Positions 14,101 to 27,171 of a stretch of DNA of 64,000 bases are shown here, in pieces. The first letter of the stretch is position 1; each line of letters begins with the position of its first letter. Source of the DNA: Progne subis subis (taxonomy: Eukaryota > Chordata > Aves > Passeriformes > Hirundinidae); NCBI GenBank assembly GCA_022316685.1, contig JAKJHU010000370.1, positions 62,001 through 126,000 of the forward strand, in the 5' to 3' direction. Made by a program: the position numbers and the translations under genes. Below the pieces are notes generated by a model. That model was given only the letters and a program-made list of their open reading frames with translations, was not told the origin of the DNA and did not search any database.

Positions 14101-17100
14101 GTGCATCAAATTATTTTTTTAAACTAGTGAAGCTTTTTACCATGCTGCCACACAAAAGACTGTTTTGAGAAAGTTGTTATAATAAACATGCACCAGCAAA
14201 CACACTACTTTCTAATTCCATATTCTTAGGCTTTTATAGAACACTGAGAAAAAACCCGACTCATGCATTCCCTGAAGTACCAAGTTCAAGCCTAAGTCAA
14301 AAAGCAAACCCTCACTTAGCGCCTCTGATGTTAGTGCCCAAAGATTTAGTAAGAATATAGTTCTTGAACAGCCCAGAGTAAAGCATGTTTAATAAAATGC
14401 ATTCTATAAACTTTAGGAAGCACAGTCTTTATAAAATGGCATTTATTAATACAGCTTAAAGTGCATAACGCACTACTGAAAACTTGTATGCATTTGTTTC
14501 AAGCTAAAAAGTACCACGTAGAAAATCAATACGATACTGTAATAATTTCTATCAAATATGTTTATAAAAATAAGTTATAAGAATAATTACAATAACAGTA
14601 ATTAAAATAATATCTTTTTAATTGTACACAGGGAGAACGAGGGCTTTGTCTAATCCGATCCTCACACGATACTATCAGAAAACAAACAAACCCAACTAAG
14701 AGCTGCCTAGAAAAGCTCCTCCGCTGCCCCAGCTGTCGCTGCCATGCCGTAAATGGGCGGCGGCACCCCGTCTCGCCGTTCTGCCCCGTTTTCTCCGCGC
14801 CGCGACTGCCGCCGCGCTGTGCCGGGGAAGGCGCGCCACCTCCCGCTCCCGCTCCCGCTCCCGCTCCCGCTCCCGAGCCGCAAACCCCGACCTGCCCGCT
14901 CCCCGATCCCACTGCCGCCGCAGCAGGGAACGAACCCCGGCAGGAGAACAACAGGAGCCACGGGCCTCTCCTGGCTTCGGGGCTGGTTTTTGTTGTTGTT
15001 GTTTTTGTTTGTGGGGGGGGGGGGGGGGTTTTGTTGTTGTTTGTTTAGTGGGTTTTTTTGTTTGTTTTGTTTTGTTTTTTGGTTTTTTTGGTTTGGGGTT
15101 TGGGTTTCTGTTTGCTTTGTTTGGGGCTGTTTGTTTCGTTTGTTTGTGGAAAGTGAGAGTATGTTTTCGGTCCTGTGGGCTAAACGGCTGATTCAGTAAT
15201 TCCTCCCGTCTTTCAGACACTCTACCCACCTTTGTAGGCACACCATTGCGGGCACACTTCCCTGGTGCCGAAGTGACACGCTGGATACAAACCACAAAGG
15301 GTCCAGCAGCACATCGGCACACAGACCAAGATCAAATCCTAGTACTTCTGAACAAATCCAAAATAAATGTGCTGTACGCAACAATGAAAAACCCCCCACT
15401 TCTTCCTGGCAGACAGCAGCAAGCTAACAGCATTCATTACAAGAAATCATACTTACTAGCCCCTAGGATTTTAGCTCAACTACTGAATTCAATATGAATC
15501 ACCACTGATAGCCAAAAGGGAAAAAAACCCAATAAACAAACCCAAGCCCAAAACCCACTGTTACCTAATTCCACAAGACTTTGATCAATGGACTGTATGG
15601 AATTAATTTGCAAGCGCTCAGAGCAAGAATGCTGTGATAGTGTAAAAGTCTGCCCTGCAATCTGAAGATGCCCATTGAGTGGCAGGACAAGAGCAGGTAG
15701 CACAATTCTGCTACTGCCAGCAGCAGTTCTGGAATTTGGGAGGGACTATCATTTTCAGGAGGGATTTTTGTAAAATTTTCTTCTTGATGACATTCTCTCC
15801 TTATATTTTCAAAATAAAAATACATTTTACACTTCAATAATCTTGTCTGCAACTATTCAGTGCTCTTCACAGAACTCAAACCCTATGTATTGTTTAATCA
15901 CTTCTACAATATGCACAACACAGATGGTACAATACACACTTAACAAAAATATTTAAACACAGAGAATTCGAGCTGCATGTGTAGTATTATGATAGAAAAA
16001 AAATACTTTTAACATAATGTTTTCTAGACAAGTCTTAAAGAGCTGTACTACTTATGTATCTGTATTATTAGAAAGCAGAATCTGAAAGAACTCATTTGTA
16101 ACACAATGCCAGAACTGAATTTAAAAAAACAAACAAACAAACAACAACAACAACAACAACAAAAAACCCCCACTGTATCTACAGTAAGCAAGTAAATAGG
16201 GAAAAAAAGAGACAGAAAAATCTGCATTTTATTCACATCACAGAATGCTCTGTAATAACCACAAGTTAGAATAAAGATGGGGAAGGAAACATGACCAAGG
16301 TCATATAGATTTGATTTTTAGGTGGTAACGCTTGATTTCCAGATTCAAACACAATTAATTGGACACAACACTTCTTGAATTTAAGCACATCTAACACTAG
16401 GAAACTACTCTGGTGCTGTATTTCAAATATTGTCTATATCTTCTAACTGTATATTATATTTCTGAATTTTATATTTACCAGTATAAAATAGGAAATGTTC
16501 CCTTTATCTTATATAAAATGCCAAATGTGGTTTTATTTTGAAGAATATATTTATTTTTAAAGCACAAGTATATTTTTACAGAAGTTTTAAAAACACCTGA
16601 ATCTATCAGCATGAAGAGTAATTTTCTCTGTCCTTCCTCTTCCTCAAAAATGTCTCTTTCATTGGCTCTGTACATTGGGGAGTATTTTGACTGTAGAACT
16701 CACGGACAGTGGGGATAAGGCTGCGTGCCTGTGGGTGACAGTCAGAGGGATGACCAACAGGGCAGAGATCCTGCTGGGAGCTTGTCACAGACCACTCAAC
16801 CAGGATGAAGTGAAATATTCTCAGTGGATGTTTTATGATCACTAGCCCTTATTCCTGGGAACTTGACACAGGGGAGAGGGGAGACAAGATAGTCTGGGGG
16901 GTTCCTGCTGTGTGTGGAAGGTAACTTCCAGACACAGCTGGTAGGGGAGCCTACTAGGGCATGCCCTGCCAGACCTGCTGTTCACAAACAGACAAGGGCT
17001 GTGGGAGATGCAGTGGCCAGAGGCCATCTTGGGCACAGTGACCATGGAATGATAGTTTCCCTATTTTTGAGTAAGTAAGTAAGGAAGGGGATCAACAGAA

Positions 17101-20100
17101 CTCTGCCTTGGACTTCCAGAAGGCAGAGTATGGCCTGTTCAGGACTCTGGTTCAGAGAGTCTCTCAGGAAACCGCCCCTAAAAACAAAGGGGTTCAGGAA
17201 GGCTGGACATGCTTTAAGAAGGAAATTTTAAAAGCACAAAAGTAGGCCATCTCCATGTGCCAATAGATGAGCTGGCAGAGAAGACAACTGTCCTGGCTAA
17301 GCAGGGAGCTTTCATGGGAACACAAGGAAAAAAGAGAGCTTATGATGTTTGGAATAAGGAGCAGGCAACTCAGGATGTCATTAAGTCATACAGAGAGAAA
17401 ACGAGAAAAGCAAAACCTTAACCAGCACTCAATCTGGCCACTGCTGTGAAAGATTATAGAAAGTGTTTTTATAAATTCATTAACTACTGAGGGAGGACCA
17501 AGAAAAATCTCCATCCTTTACTGGACATGGAAGGGAACAGAGTCACCAAGGATGAGGAAAAGGCTGGGGTACTTAATGCCTTCCTTACCACGGTCTTTTA
17601 ACAGAAAGGCCCACTATCCTCTGGGTAGCCAGCCCCCTGATCAGGTAGACAGGGATGGTGAGCAGGACAGACCCCCTGCAGTCCAGGAGGAAGTTGTTAG
17701 TGACCTGCTGTGCCACTTGGACCATCACTAGTCTGTGGTGTCAGATGGGATCCACCCAAGGGTACTGCAGGAGCTGGCAGAAGTGCTCATTAAGCTGCTC
17801 TCCATCATTTATCATCAGCCCTGGCTAACGGAGGTCTCAGGTGTCTGAAGGTTGGCCAGTGTGACGCCCACCTACAAGAATGATGGAAGGGAAGATGCAG
17901 AACTACAGGCTTGTCAGCCTGACCCCAGTGCCAGGGAATGTTATGGAACAGACTATCTTGAGTGCCATAACACTGCACACACAGGACAACCAGGAGATCA
18001 GGTCCAGGCGGCAGGGATTTGGAACAGGCTGCCTGACCAACCTAATTGCCTTTTACGACCAGGTGACCTGCTTATTGGATGAAAGAAAGACTGTGGATAT
18101 TGTTTACTTGGACTTCAGCAAAGCGCCGCATTGCAAGGACATTGAGGGGCTGGATCAAGTCCAGAGGAGAGCAATGGAGCTGGTGAAGGGTCTGGAGCAA
18201 CCTGTGAAGAGTGGCTGAGGGCACTGGGGGTGTTTGGCTTGGAAAAAAGGAGATGGAGGGGTGACCTTATGACTCTCTACAAGTGCCTGAAAGGAGCGTG
18301 TAGCCAGGTGGGGGTCAGCCTCTTCTAAGCAACCAGTGACAGGACAAGAGGACAGAGTGTCAGCCTGCGTGTACATCAGGAAGAATTCTGCCAGTGAAGG
18401 GGTGGTTAGACATTGGAACAGGCTGCCCAGAGAGATGCTGGAGTCACCATCCCTGGAATTGTTCAAAAAACAACTGGATGTAGCACTTAAGAGTCATGAT
18501 TTAGTTGACAGATTTAGTCCTCTCAACCTATTGCATTTTTCTTGCAACATACTTTTGAAACAAATAAAACTACTTTGGAATGCTATCTCAGAACCAAACA
18601 GAAACTATAAATTACACCAATTTAATAAAATCTCTTTTTACATACACAGGCTTTGAAAATCTCTGTATATACATATCTATCCTTTCCTGGTAAAGCATAA
18701 AATACTAGTATGTGTATTTATTGTATGTTTAGTTGTTAATGCACACGTGCAAACCCTAAAGTTACTTCAGAAAGGAAGACATCCACCCATCCACTCAATT
18801 CCAAACAAGCTAAGAGACTATCACTGATGGTCACTTCACTTGTTTTTATTACTTCTGAGTAAGTACAGAAATTCTAATATTAATTTCAGTTCAGCCACAA
18901 ACACACACATAAGAGCATGCCATATAAACATAAGTTAGTGGACCATCACACAACAATTACTCTTGGAATTAAAATACATGAGTAGTACATATCAAGTTTC
19001 TTTTGAAAGAGAAGTACAGTGGTTTACCCAGTGGTATCTGGGTACCTTAGATGTCTGTGAGGTTTATGTACCGTATGATTACTGTATCAAGATAAACTGA
19101 TAAATGATTTATCTTGATTTAAATAAATTACTCTCATATCCAATTATGAAAGAGTTTATTGAAATTTCCTTCTTATAATCTACTCTAATCAAACCACTAA
19201 CATATCTCTATTAGTCCTCTAAAGGTTTTCTTCCTAGCAGGAGAGTAGAAATCTAGTTTTGTCTAATGATTCTGCTATTACCATATCCATAAGGTAAGCA
19301 GAGCTTACATCCTAAAACACCATAATCCAACTGCCAAAAAATGCACATCCACATTCCTAAATAATTATTTAAATATCCTTAAGGCAGGCTAAATTAACAA
19401 TACACTGTTGGATTCAAATGTCACACAAGTATCTTTACAGTACCATGTATATGTTGTAAAAAAAATCATTATTATCTAGAACACAATTTCCAGATCACAT
19501 AATTTTCCTTCTATAATGCCTCTCTGAAGCTTCTCATTCTGTTTTCACCTGTTATGCCATCTTCCATTTATGCACCCTCCCTCTTATCAATGCCTATCAA
19601 TCATCAATATCCAGCTGCCTACTACTCTCTCCTCTATGGCTCCACTCATTCCATTCTTTGTCCACAGGATGTCCTCTCTAAACCAGCTTTCATAGTTGCT
19701 ACACTGGTCTTGCCAGTCTGTGAATATCTTATTTTGAAAGCACAAAGTCTTTGGAGCAGAGGCAATTAAAGACAACCTAAGTGTGCTAACACAGTAATGT
19801 TCCATTCTTTTCAGAGATGAGGATGTGAAAAAAATCGAAGTATGAACATTTTTAATAAATAACAAAAAACACTTGAAACAAGTATTTGACTTTTTTTAAT
19901 GTATTGATCACTTAGATTTAGATACCTTTTTTTTTCTTCAGCTGGTACGTGGTGTAGTACTAGATACTATATATAATTTACAATATATCTGATATAGAAA
20001 AATTAGTCATAGACCCTGTATATAGTCTTGTTTGCTGCAATACCTAAATCCCCTGAAGGCATATGAAGAACAGCTGACACCAAGCCATTTATAAGATTTG

Positions 20101-23100
20101 CAAGTATTGTAATGGATCCCTAAAATAAGAGATTTGCAGGTTCAATTAAAAAGGAAGAATATTTAAAGGTATCATTCTTTTCCTTTGTAAGCAGTTTCAT
20201 AGGCTGAAAATAAAATACCATAGGCCATTTGTTAGTTCTGTAATTTTATGGAACATATAATTTGAGTGCATAGCACACATGCTATTTCACACTGCAATTA
20301 ACAATTAAATCTACATTTAGCGCTGCAAACTAGCTCATTATTTTCAAAAAAGTACTGTGCCAGGTTTTCTCTTAGGGAAGTTTTTTTGTGCTCTAGTTTT
20401 TTTGTGCTCTACATAACACAGCATTTTAAAATTTAATTACAGTTTAGCAAATGTTTTGCATTAAGAAATTTCTTCAGGTTTGCAAACAAAACCAAGTAAC
20501 TAAGCAGACTATAATAAAATAACCTAGAAGGCATTCAGATTGTTCAGACTGCTGAACTCCAAGGGCAGAGAGATTGAAGTAAAAACAGATTCAAATCCTT
20601 CCTGGCCAGAGTTTCTAATTTTTTAAGACAGAGGAAGGTGCTCAGCACCCTCACCACTGGGATCCTTGTTTCTTTACCCATTCTTCTTCACTGGATAAAA
20701 TATTATTTTCTTTTCAATCAATTCAGTGTAAAAACTAAAAAAAATAGTATTGTTTGTAAGACTGAAGATTTGGCTTGCATTAACAAGTCATACATCCCAT
20801 AATGGCCATTTTTGCTGACATATGTTTCTATGCTGACATATTTGAAAACTGTCACTCCTGAAGCGTGAAAGACAAGTATCAAATGTACTTACTACATGTT
20901 GCACATACCAGCAATGAGTCTTTTATGACACAAGCCACTTCTTCCAGTGAATTCAACTGAATGGAAAACAACTGGTCTAAAAGATGTAAGGTAGCTTTTT
21001 CAAGGCTTGGTAAGTGACGAAGCCAAAGGCTGAACACAGCTGATTCAGGAAGGGAGATCTTCTTCCTGGTTTAGAAAAGGAAATACTGTGAAGGGAGATC
21101 TTCTTCCTGGTTTAGAAAAAGAAATACTGTTTTACCTGAGTAACTAGAAGGAAGATTAAAAAAAAGTACTTATTTTCCTTTTTTTTTTTTTTTTTTTTTT
21201 TTCCCCCCTTTTTTTTTCTTTTTTTCCTTTAACATATTGGGGAAAAAGGAGGCACAAAGATCAACCTGAGGCAAGAGAGAGAAGATCTTGTTTACAGCAG
21301 ACTGTTCAATAGCAAATCATAACAGCAAAAACGACAGGAAATCACCATCATCTACAAATGCAACTTTACCACATGTTTAAAATCTAGGAATTTCATCATG
21401 ATAGATCCCATCAAATGGAAACAGAAGGTTTAAGTCCAGAGTTCCCTTCCTCGGTTGAGAAAGCTCCTGTCTCTGGACCTTGCACTCTCTCAAACCTGGA
21501 CTAGTTCCTGGAGACAGCTACTGACAGAGAAGCAACAAGGTCCTGCATAATATTTCTGCCATATAACCAAAGCATTACCTATCTTTGCAGAGAAATAAGG
21601 AAAAAACCCCAAACCAACAACAACAAAAAGGGGGAAAAAGAGAACAAAAAAAAAAAAGGAAAAAAAATTACTTAGAGGTAGCTAAGTCTTCAGCCCACCA
21701 GCACTGACCAGAGCTATTTAATGGACAAATAGTTAAGAGAGTAAGTTACCTCTTCACCTAAATACTTCAGCTATTGGTGTTGTATCACTACAAAAGAAAA
21801 AGTACAATGTGGACCAGGATGAATCAAAATATACTAAACCAACCACACAAGAAGAGATATCACAGCACAAACATCCTAGAATATTTTTGTAGCTATTGTG
21901 ATAGCTGCAAATTAAAATATTCAAACCAAAACAATTCATAAATAACAATAAATATTTGCCTTAGTCTTAAATCAAGTTAAGATTAAAAAACTTAAAATTA
22001 GGCTGGAGAGTACATGCAAACTAAAACTACTGATATGAGAAAAATACCAGGAAAAAGAATACTAAAGCCATTTTAGGATCTATTTTCGATGTATTTATTT
22101 TGCCATAATAATAAAAATTGTTCATTTAATTATCAGCTCTCAGAATTCTGAATTTTATTAAAAGCCTGTATTTTTTTCATTCAGTATTATGTAATGACCT
22201 TAAAGTGTACAAGCATGAGACAAGAAATACATTGAAGTATCGAGAATTTCAAAACTGTAAAGCCGTGTTTAATTTCAGGATGCTGTTTTATTAAATATTA
22301 CTATTAAAGCATGTAATACAGTGTAAATTAAGAATGGCAAAAGATTAGTTGATTTTGCCACTAACAACTTTCCTGTTGTTTTTGTGGTAGCGTGGTAGAT
22401 ATTATAGATATTATGGCAGGAAAAGAAAGCTCATAAGCTTACATAGAGATGTTGCAACTCTAAGATATAAAAAACATGCAGGAAGTTAACTGTCGTGATT
22501 ATACTCCCACAGGTGAACTTGCAGATGGTCCCACCAGAAGAATTTTGAGTTCTTTGGAGCCTTGCAAGTACCCTATTTTCTGGGAGGCTTCACCCATGTT
22601 CAGAAAGAAGACATGTTCAGAATATAAGAGAGTTAGGGAAAATAGAAGTCAGTTGTCAGAGCGGGGAAAAAGATAAAATACCAGCACATTCACATTAAAG
22701 CCACATCAGTTCAGTGACAGTCCAGGCACAGATCATACAAAGCATACATAAGCCTCTATCTGCTCTCAGGGAAACCGTGCACTTTCATTGAGGACCTGCA
22801 TGAGTCACTTAGTCAAAAGCCATATGAAATCTGTTATTTGTGTTCACTGAGGTAAGTAAGTAGCTCAACAGCTAAGAAAAGAGAAATTTATTTCAGTCAG
22901 AAGAACTTCTTATGACCATCCAAAGAATGGCCTTACTCACAACATGAAGTGTCAGAAGTCTGTCATGATGGACTGCCCATCAGCTTACTGATATGAGAAC
23001 AAACCATCTGTACAGCACTGGTGAACCTGCTCTCAAAGTCTTTCAAACTTGTGAAACATAAACAGTCCAAAGCCAAAAAAGATGGACAAGTGAAAGAGTG

Positions 23101-26100
23101 AAAGATAGCTCTATCTTTTTGAGCACATCTTTCACTACAAACCTCCACATTGACATTCCTTTTTCATTCCTTTTCTTCAGCTTCTAGTAACAAGCATGGA
23201 TTAGTTATTTTACTTTTCCAATAATTATCTATTTTTGTCTGGAGCCCTCAACGGATCACCACAAAAATCTTCATTGGAACATCTTGGAAATTATGATGAG
23301 TATAGAGGAAGCAATTTAAACTGATTAAAAAATGAGAGAAATGGATAATTGACATAAAGTGTTCACAAGGGACATTTTCTAGTATTAAAAAAAAAAAAAA
23401 TTGTTTATAGTACAGCGCCTCTAGTACAACTTGAACCGAGCAATTCTCAAGCAAAAGTAGGCTGTGATTTCCCTGACATCTTCCCTTTCCTGACACAGCC
23501 AATTTTGCTGATGTTCAGCTTCACTCAGCTGGTTTTCATCCATAGACTGATTTTATCAGAACAGTGAGCTTAGTGGTAGCAAAGCTGTATTTCACAAATT
23601 GCTCCCCTCTCAGACTCATTAAAACTAATCTCCTGAAAACCAGGAGAATTTAAAATCAGAAGAACAAATTTCACAAAAAAAACCTCCAAAAACAACAAAA
23701 CCCAAAAGAATTATGAAAACATCAAACAAAAGGATCTATATTACACACAAAAAAATTAAAATGGGTCCCAAAATGTCAGGTTAGGAATGGTAACACACTT
23801 ATATGAGACATAAATGACATTTCTGTGAAAAATTATTACAATTTCCACAAAATTCCTGAAATCTATTAAATGCTTAAAACTCGTTTTTAAGGAATAGATG
23901 AGACAAAGTCCCAGCCAATATTTTAAAACTGTTATGCCACAGTTTGTGCAACAGCAATGTAAAATGCTGCTTTGGCCCACAGTCTCAGCTCTGCTATTCA
24001 ACTGCAAGGGAAATAACTTTACTAGAAAGGTGTACAGTGCATTCAGCATACAAACCTAGAAAAAAGACATTGAATTGATAGTCTTTATGAAAAAGCAAAC
24101 CAATAATACAAACCCTGCTACTTACTTTAAAAAGGCCTCATTCACAGCCTCTAGAAACTCTGAACTGAGAATTTCTTTTGATGAACCTCCATGGTAAAGA
24201 AGGAGAGTTTCCAGCAATGGAATTAGATCAGGCAAAGTAATGAGAGGCACACAGAAAATGGACACAGCATTCACACGACTGGCTGAAGTGCTGAAGAAAA
24301 ACATAAAGACAGTTCATATTTCAGAAATGTCATGCATTATAAACTGTTAAGCTAAAAAAAGGACATTAATTAATTACAGATTAAATGTAAGACATGCATA
24401 CCAAACTGCTGAAAAATTATTTACTAGAATTATTTACTAGAAAGACTGTTGATGAAAAATTCCATATTGCAGAATGTTAAGAAGTCGGATAAAATTTTGA
24501 TATTTAAGTGCTCAAAGCAAATCATGTGACGGATATCAACACAATTCTGAATTGAACCCAGTTGTGTTGGCCCATCACCACATCCTTCTAAGCAGACACT
24601 TCTCTGCCTTTCCCAGAGTCAGTGAAGGAAGACTAGAGATTCATAGTTCCCATGCAAGCTTCCTGGAGTCCCAGGAGAGACAACCTAGGTGCTTTTTGGA
24701 CCCGCTCTTGCTTTTTCAACCTCTCTTTCCTCTTAACACAATTTATGAATCTTGCTGTCTTCAAGTGTTCAGCTGGAAAACTTTTGTCTTACAGATTGTC
24801 TCTGTTTGAAAAGACAGATGTCTGCTATGGAGAGGCAGGCCTCTCTAGGAATGGGGGATTCAAATCCTTCCCTCCGTGTTATTATAATTTGGAAGATTAA
24901 AAAAACTTTTCAGTCAGAGCTATGGGGAAAGGAGTAACAGTCCTTTACTAGTAACTATAACAGGACAGACAAACAACAACAGCAATTATAATAATAGTAA
25001 GACAGAACCAAGAACCCCAAGGGCAAACGGTGGAAGCTCCGGCACTGATGGCTGGAAGCAGTGGACTGTCCTCGGCAGGCAGGGGGGTGCCCTGGCAGAT
25101 GAAGTGGGCAGTGCCGGAGAACTCCCAGCGGCTGGACCCGGGCTGACCCAAAATCCAGCAGGGCAGCGAAGAAACTCCGAATTCCTGGGCGCTCTAACAG
25201 ATGGTAAAATTCCCAGGACCAGACTCCTCCGTTAACCGTGGACTCCAGGCAGCTCTCAGTCGCCCAACCGTGCTCCCCGGAAAACCGAGAGCAGCCAGCC
25301 CACCACCCTCAGCTCCCGGGAGCCTTTTCCCTCCCCCAAAACTAAGTGATCAACTCCCTTTGTCCGGGTCGAGCACCCTTTAACTATCAGTATTTAGTCT
25401 CCTAGCAACTTATGGGGGGGGGGGGAAATTCTACAAGAAAACTTAACCCTCAACACAGCAACTGAAGGAATATGTAGCATTTTTGGATCTTAATACAGAA
25501 ACCACTTGCTGGATTGTTCCATTACAACTACATGGTTGGAAATGATTAAAGGCAGTGGAAGCTGGAACATAAATAAAATACAGAAACTTTGGAACTTTAA
25601 GAAAATTAAAATGGCAGAGACTAGATTTGCAAAAAGAAATCACAACTTTCTCAGAGAATGTGTGTTACTTCTAGCACATGAAACTGTAGCATTGACAGAA
25701 AGACACTTATAAAGACCAAGAACTATGAAATATTGAATTATTGTCCTATATTGTTTGTAAAAGGCTTCCCTGAATTCCTGCAAATTTCTTCTGATTCACT
25801 AAAAGTGCATTCTCTGCAAGAATCTGAAAGCATTTTCTTTGAGGAGTCACCAATACTAGTCCTGAAGACCAGAGATGGGAATTAACAGGCTGCTCAGCAG
25901 GATGGACACGAGGTGTTAATCATTACTATTTAAAGAGGGAGCAAAATAAAACATAACACATTTTCAAAGCTGCACGTTTCTGAGTAATAACCTGATTAGA
26001 TATGTATTTAAGGTTTCTTATACTGAAATACTTCAAAATGTACTTTTGTCATGTGTTTTTGTAGTAATGTTAGTTATTGGGATGTTCTTACTGTGCAGCA

Positions 26101-27133
26101 GTATTTTCTAGGATACGCAGACCTGAAACTCTAAATCAGTTCCCTTTGCAAAATTATGTTTCTAATTCCTTATCCGAGATTAGCAAAATTTAGCAGATTT
26201 ACTTTACTTCAGAAGAAAAATCCTGTAAAGGCAATTCTCTTCTATATAATCTTCAGAATATGTTCTTGGAGAATAGTGCACAACTTCATTGTGTACAATG
26301 AATGTGCACAGATATTATCAGCTGAATTTTCTAAACAACACTAAATGGAGAAAGAAGAAAATGTACACTTCCAAAAGCAAACAAGTTTTGTGTCTGGAAT
26401 TTAAATAAACATCCCTATCAAAATTTCTACACTCAAAAATCAACCTAAGTTCAAATTTTTCCCTTTCTCCCAGCAGAAATCAGGTATTTCTCTTCCCCAA
26501 AGTCTCAACCAGCTTCTCAGCTAAGTTTCATCCTACTTTCTAAAAATATGGGTGTTTATTTCCTATATGGAAAGAAACTTCCTGATACTCATCATTAACT
26601 GAGTACATGGTTTTAATACTAAAACCAGTTCTAAACAAATTCATCTCATTTCATCTCTTCCTTACCAAATATCTAGCTGCAAAGAGGAAGGGAGAAGAAT
26701 AGCCAAGTTTTTGGCTCATGATACAAGAAAAGTATTTCAATCAGTCTCTTCTTCCCTGTAATTTTACAAGCTATGTAAAATAGGTCATGAAATGCTTTTA
26801 TTTATAGCATCCCTTTTGGCTCTGAAGGGTAACAGAATGTGCACAGGCATTTTATTTCATTCTATTCATTAACTATGAATCATTTCAATTTTATTAGTAT
26901 TTAAATGCTTATATAGTAGTTACTTTTATTAGTAACTTAACTATTTAATAACAACAATAATTTCATTTTGCTTATTACATAACACTATTAGTTTAGTTAT
27001 TTTGTCACCAATAATTTAATTATGCATATGTATTGCTTATTTATATTTATTACTCTGTTTTTAATAATTTAATCTAATTGAATACACTTAAAACAGAAGA
27101 CACAATTTGAATTCAGCGTTTACCTTTAAAATA

Positions 27134-27171
<38 letters not shown>

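Larger units (their letters stand above)
13557..20908 (-). other. FANCC intron 7
   Basis: 7.4 kb containing the CpG island with its G/T-rich flank, a (CAA)n-like tract near 16130 and a deleted CR1 copy. From 18520 to 20900 the sequence is AT-rich with a small tandem duplication (20383-20412) only. Confidence 0.8.

Noticed and set aside
14562..15322. Overlapping open frames of 84-208 codons on both strands across the CpG island
   Set aside because: They are Gly/Ala/Pro/Lys/Phe-rich products of GC-rich and G/T-rich composition, overlap one another on both strands and match no family.
20040..20121. Minus-strand block with an acceptor-like tag and open frame (reads like [14 protein letters not shown]), first considered as FANCC exon 9
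   Set aside because: Its phase does not fit the neighbouring exons, and the true exons 8 and 9 were found at 13504-13556 and 10884-10983 with exact length and sequence agreement.
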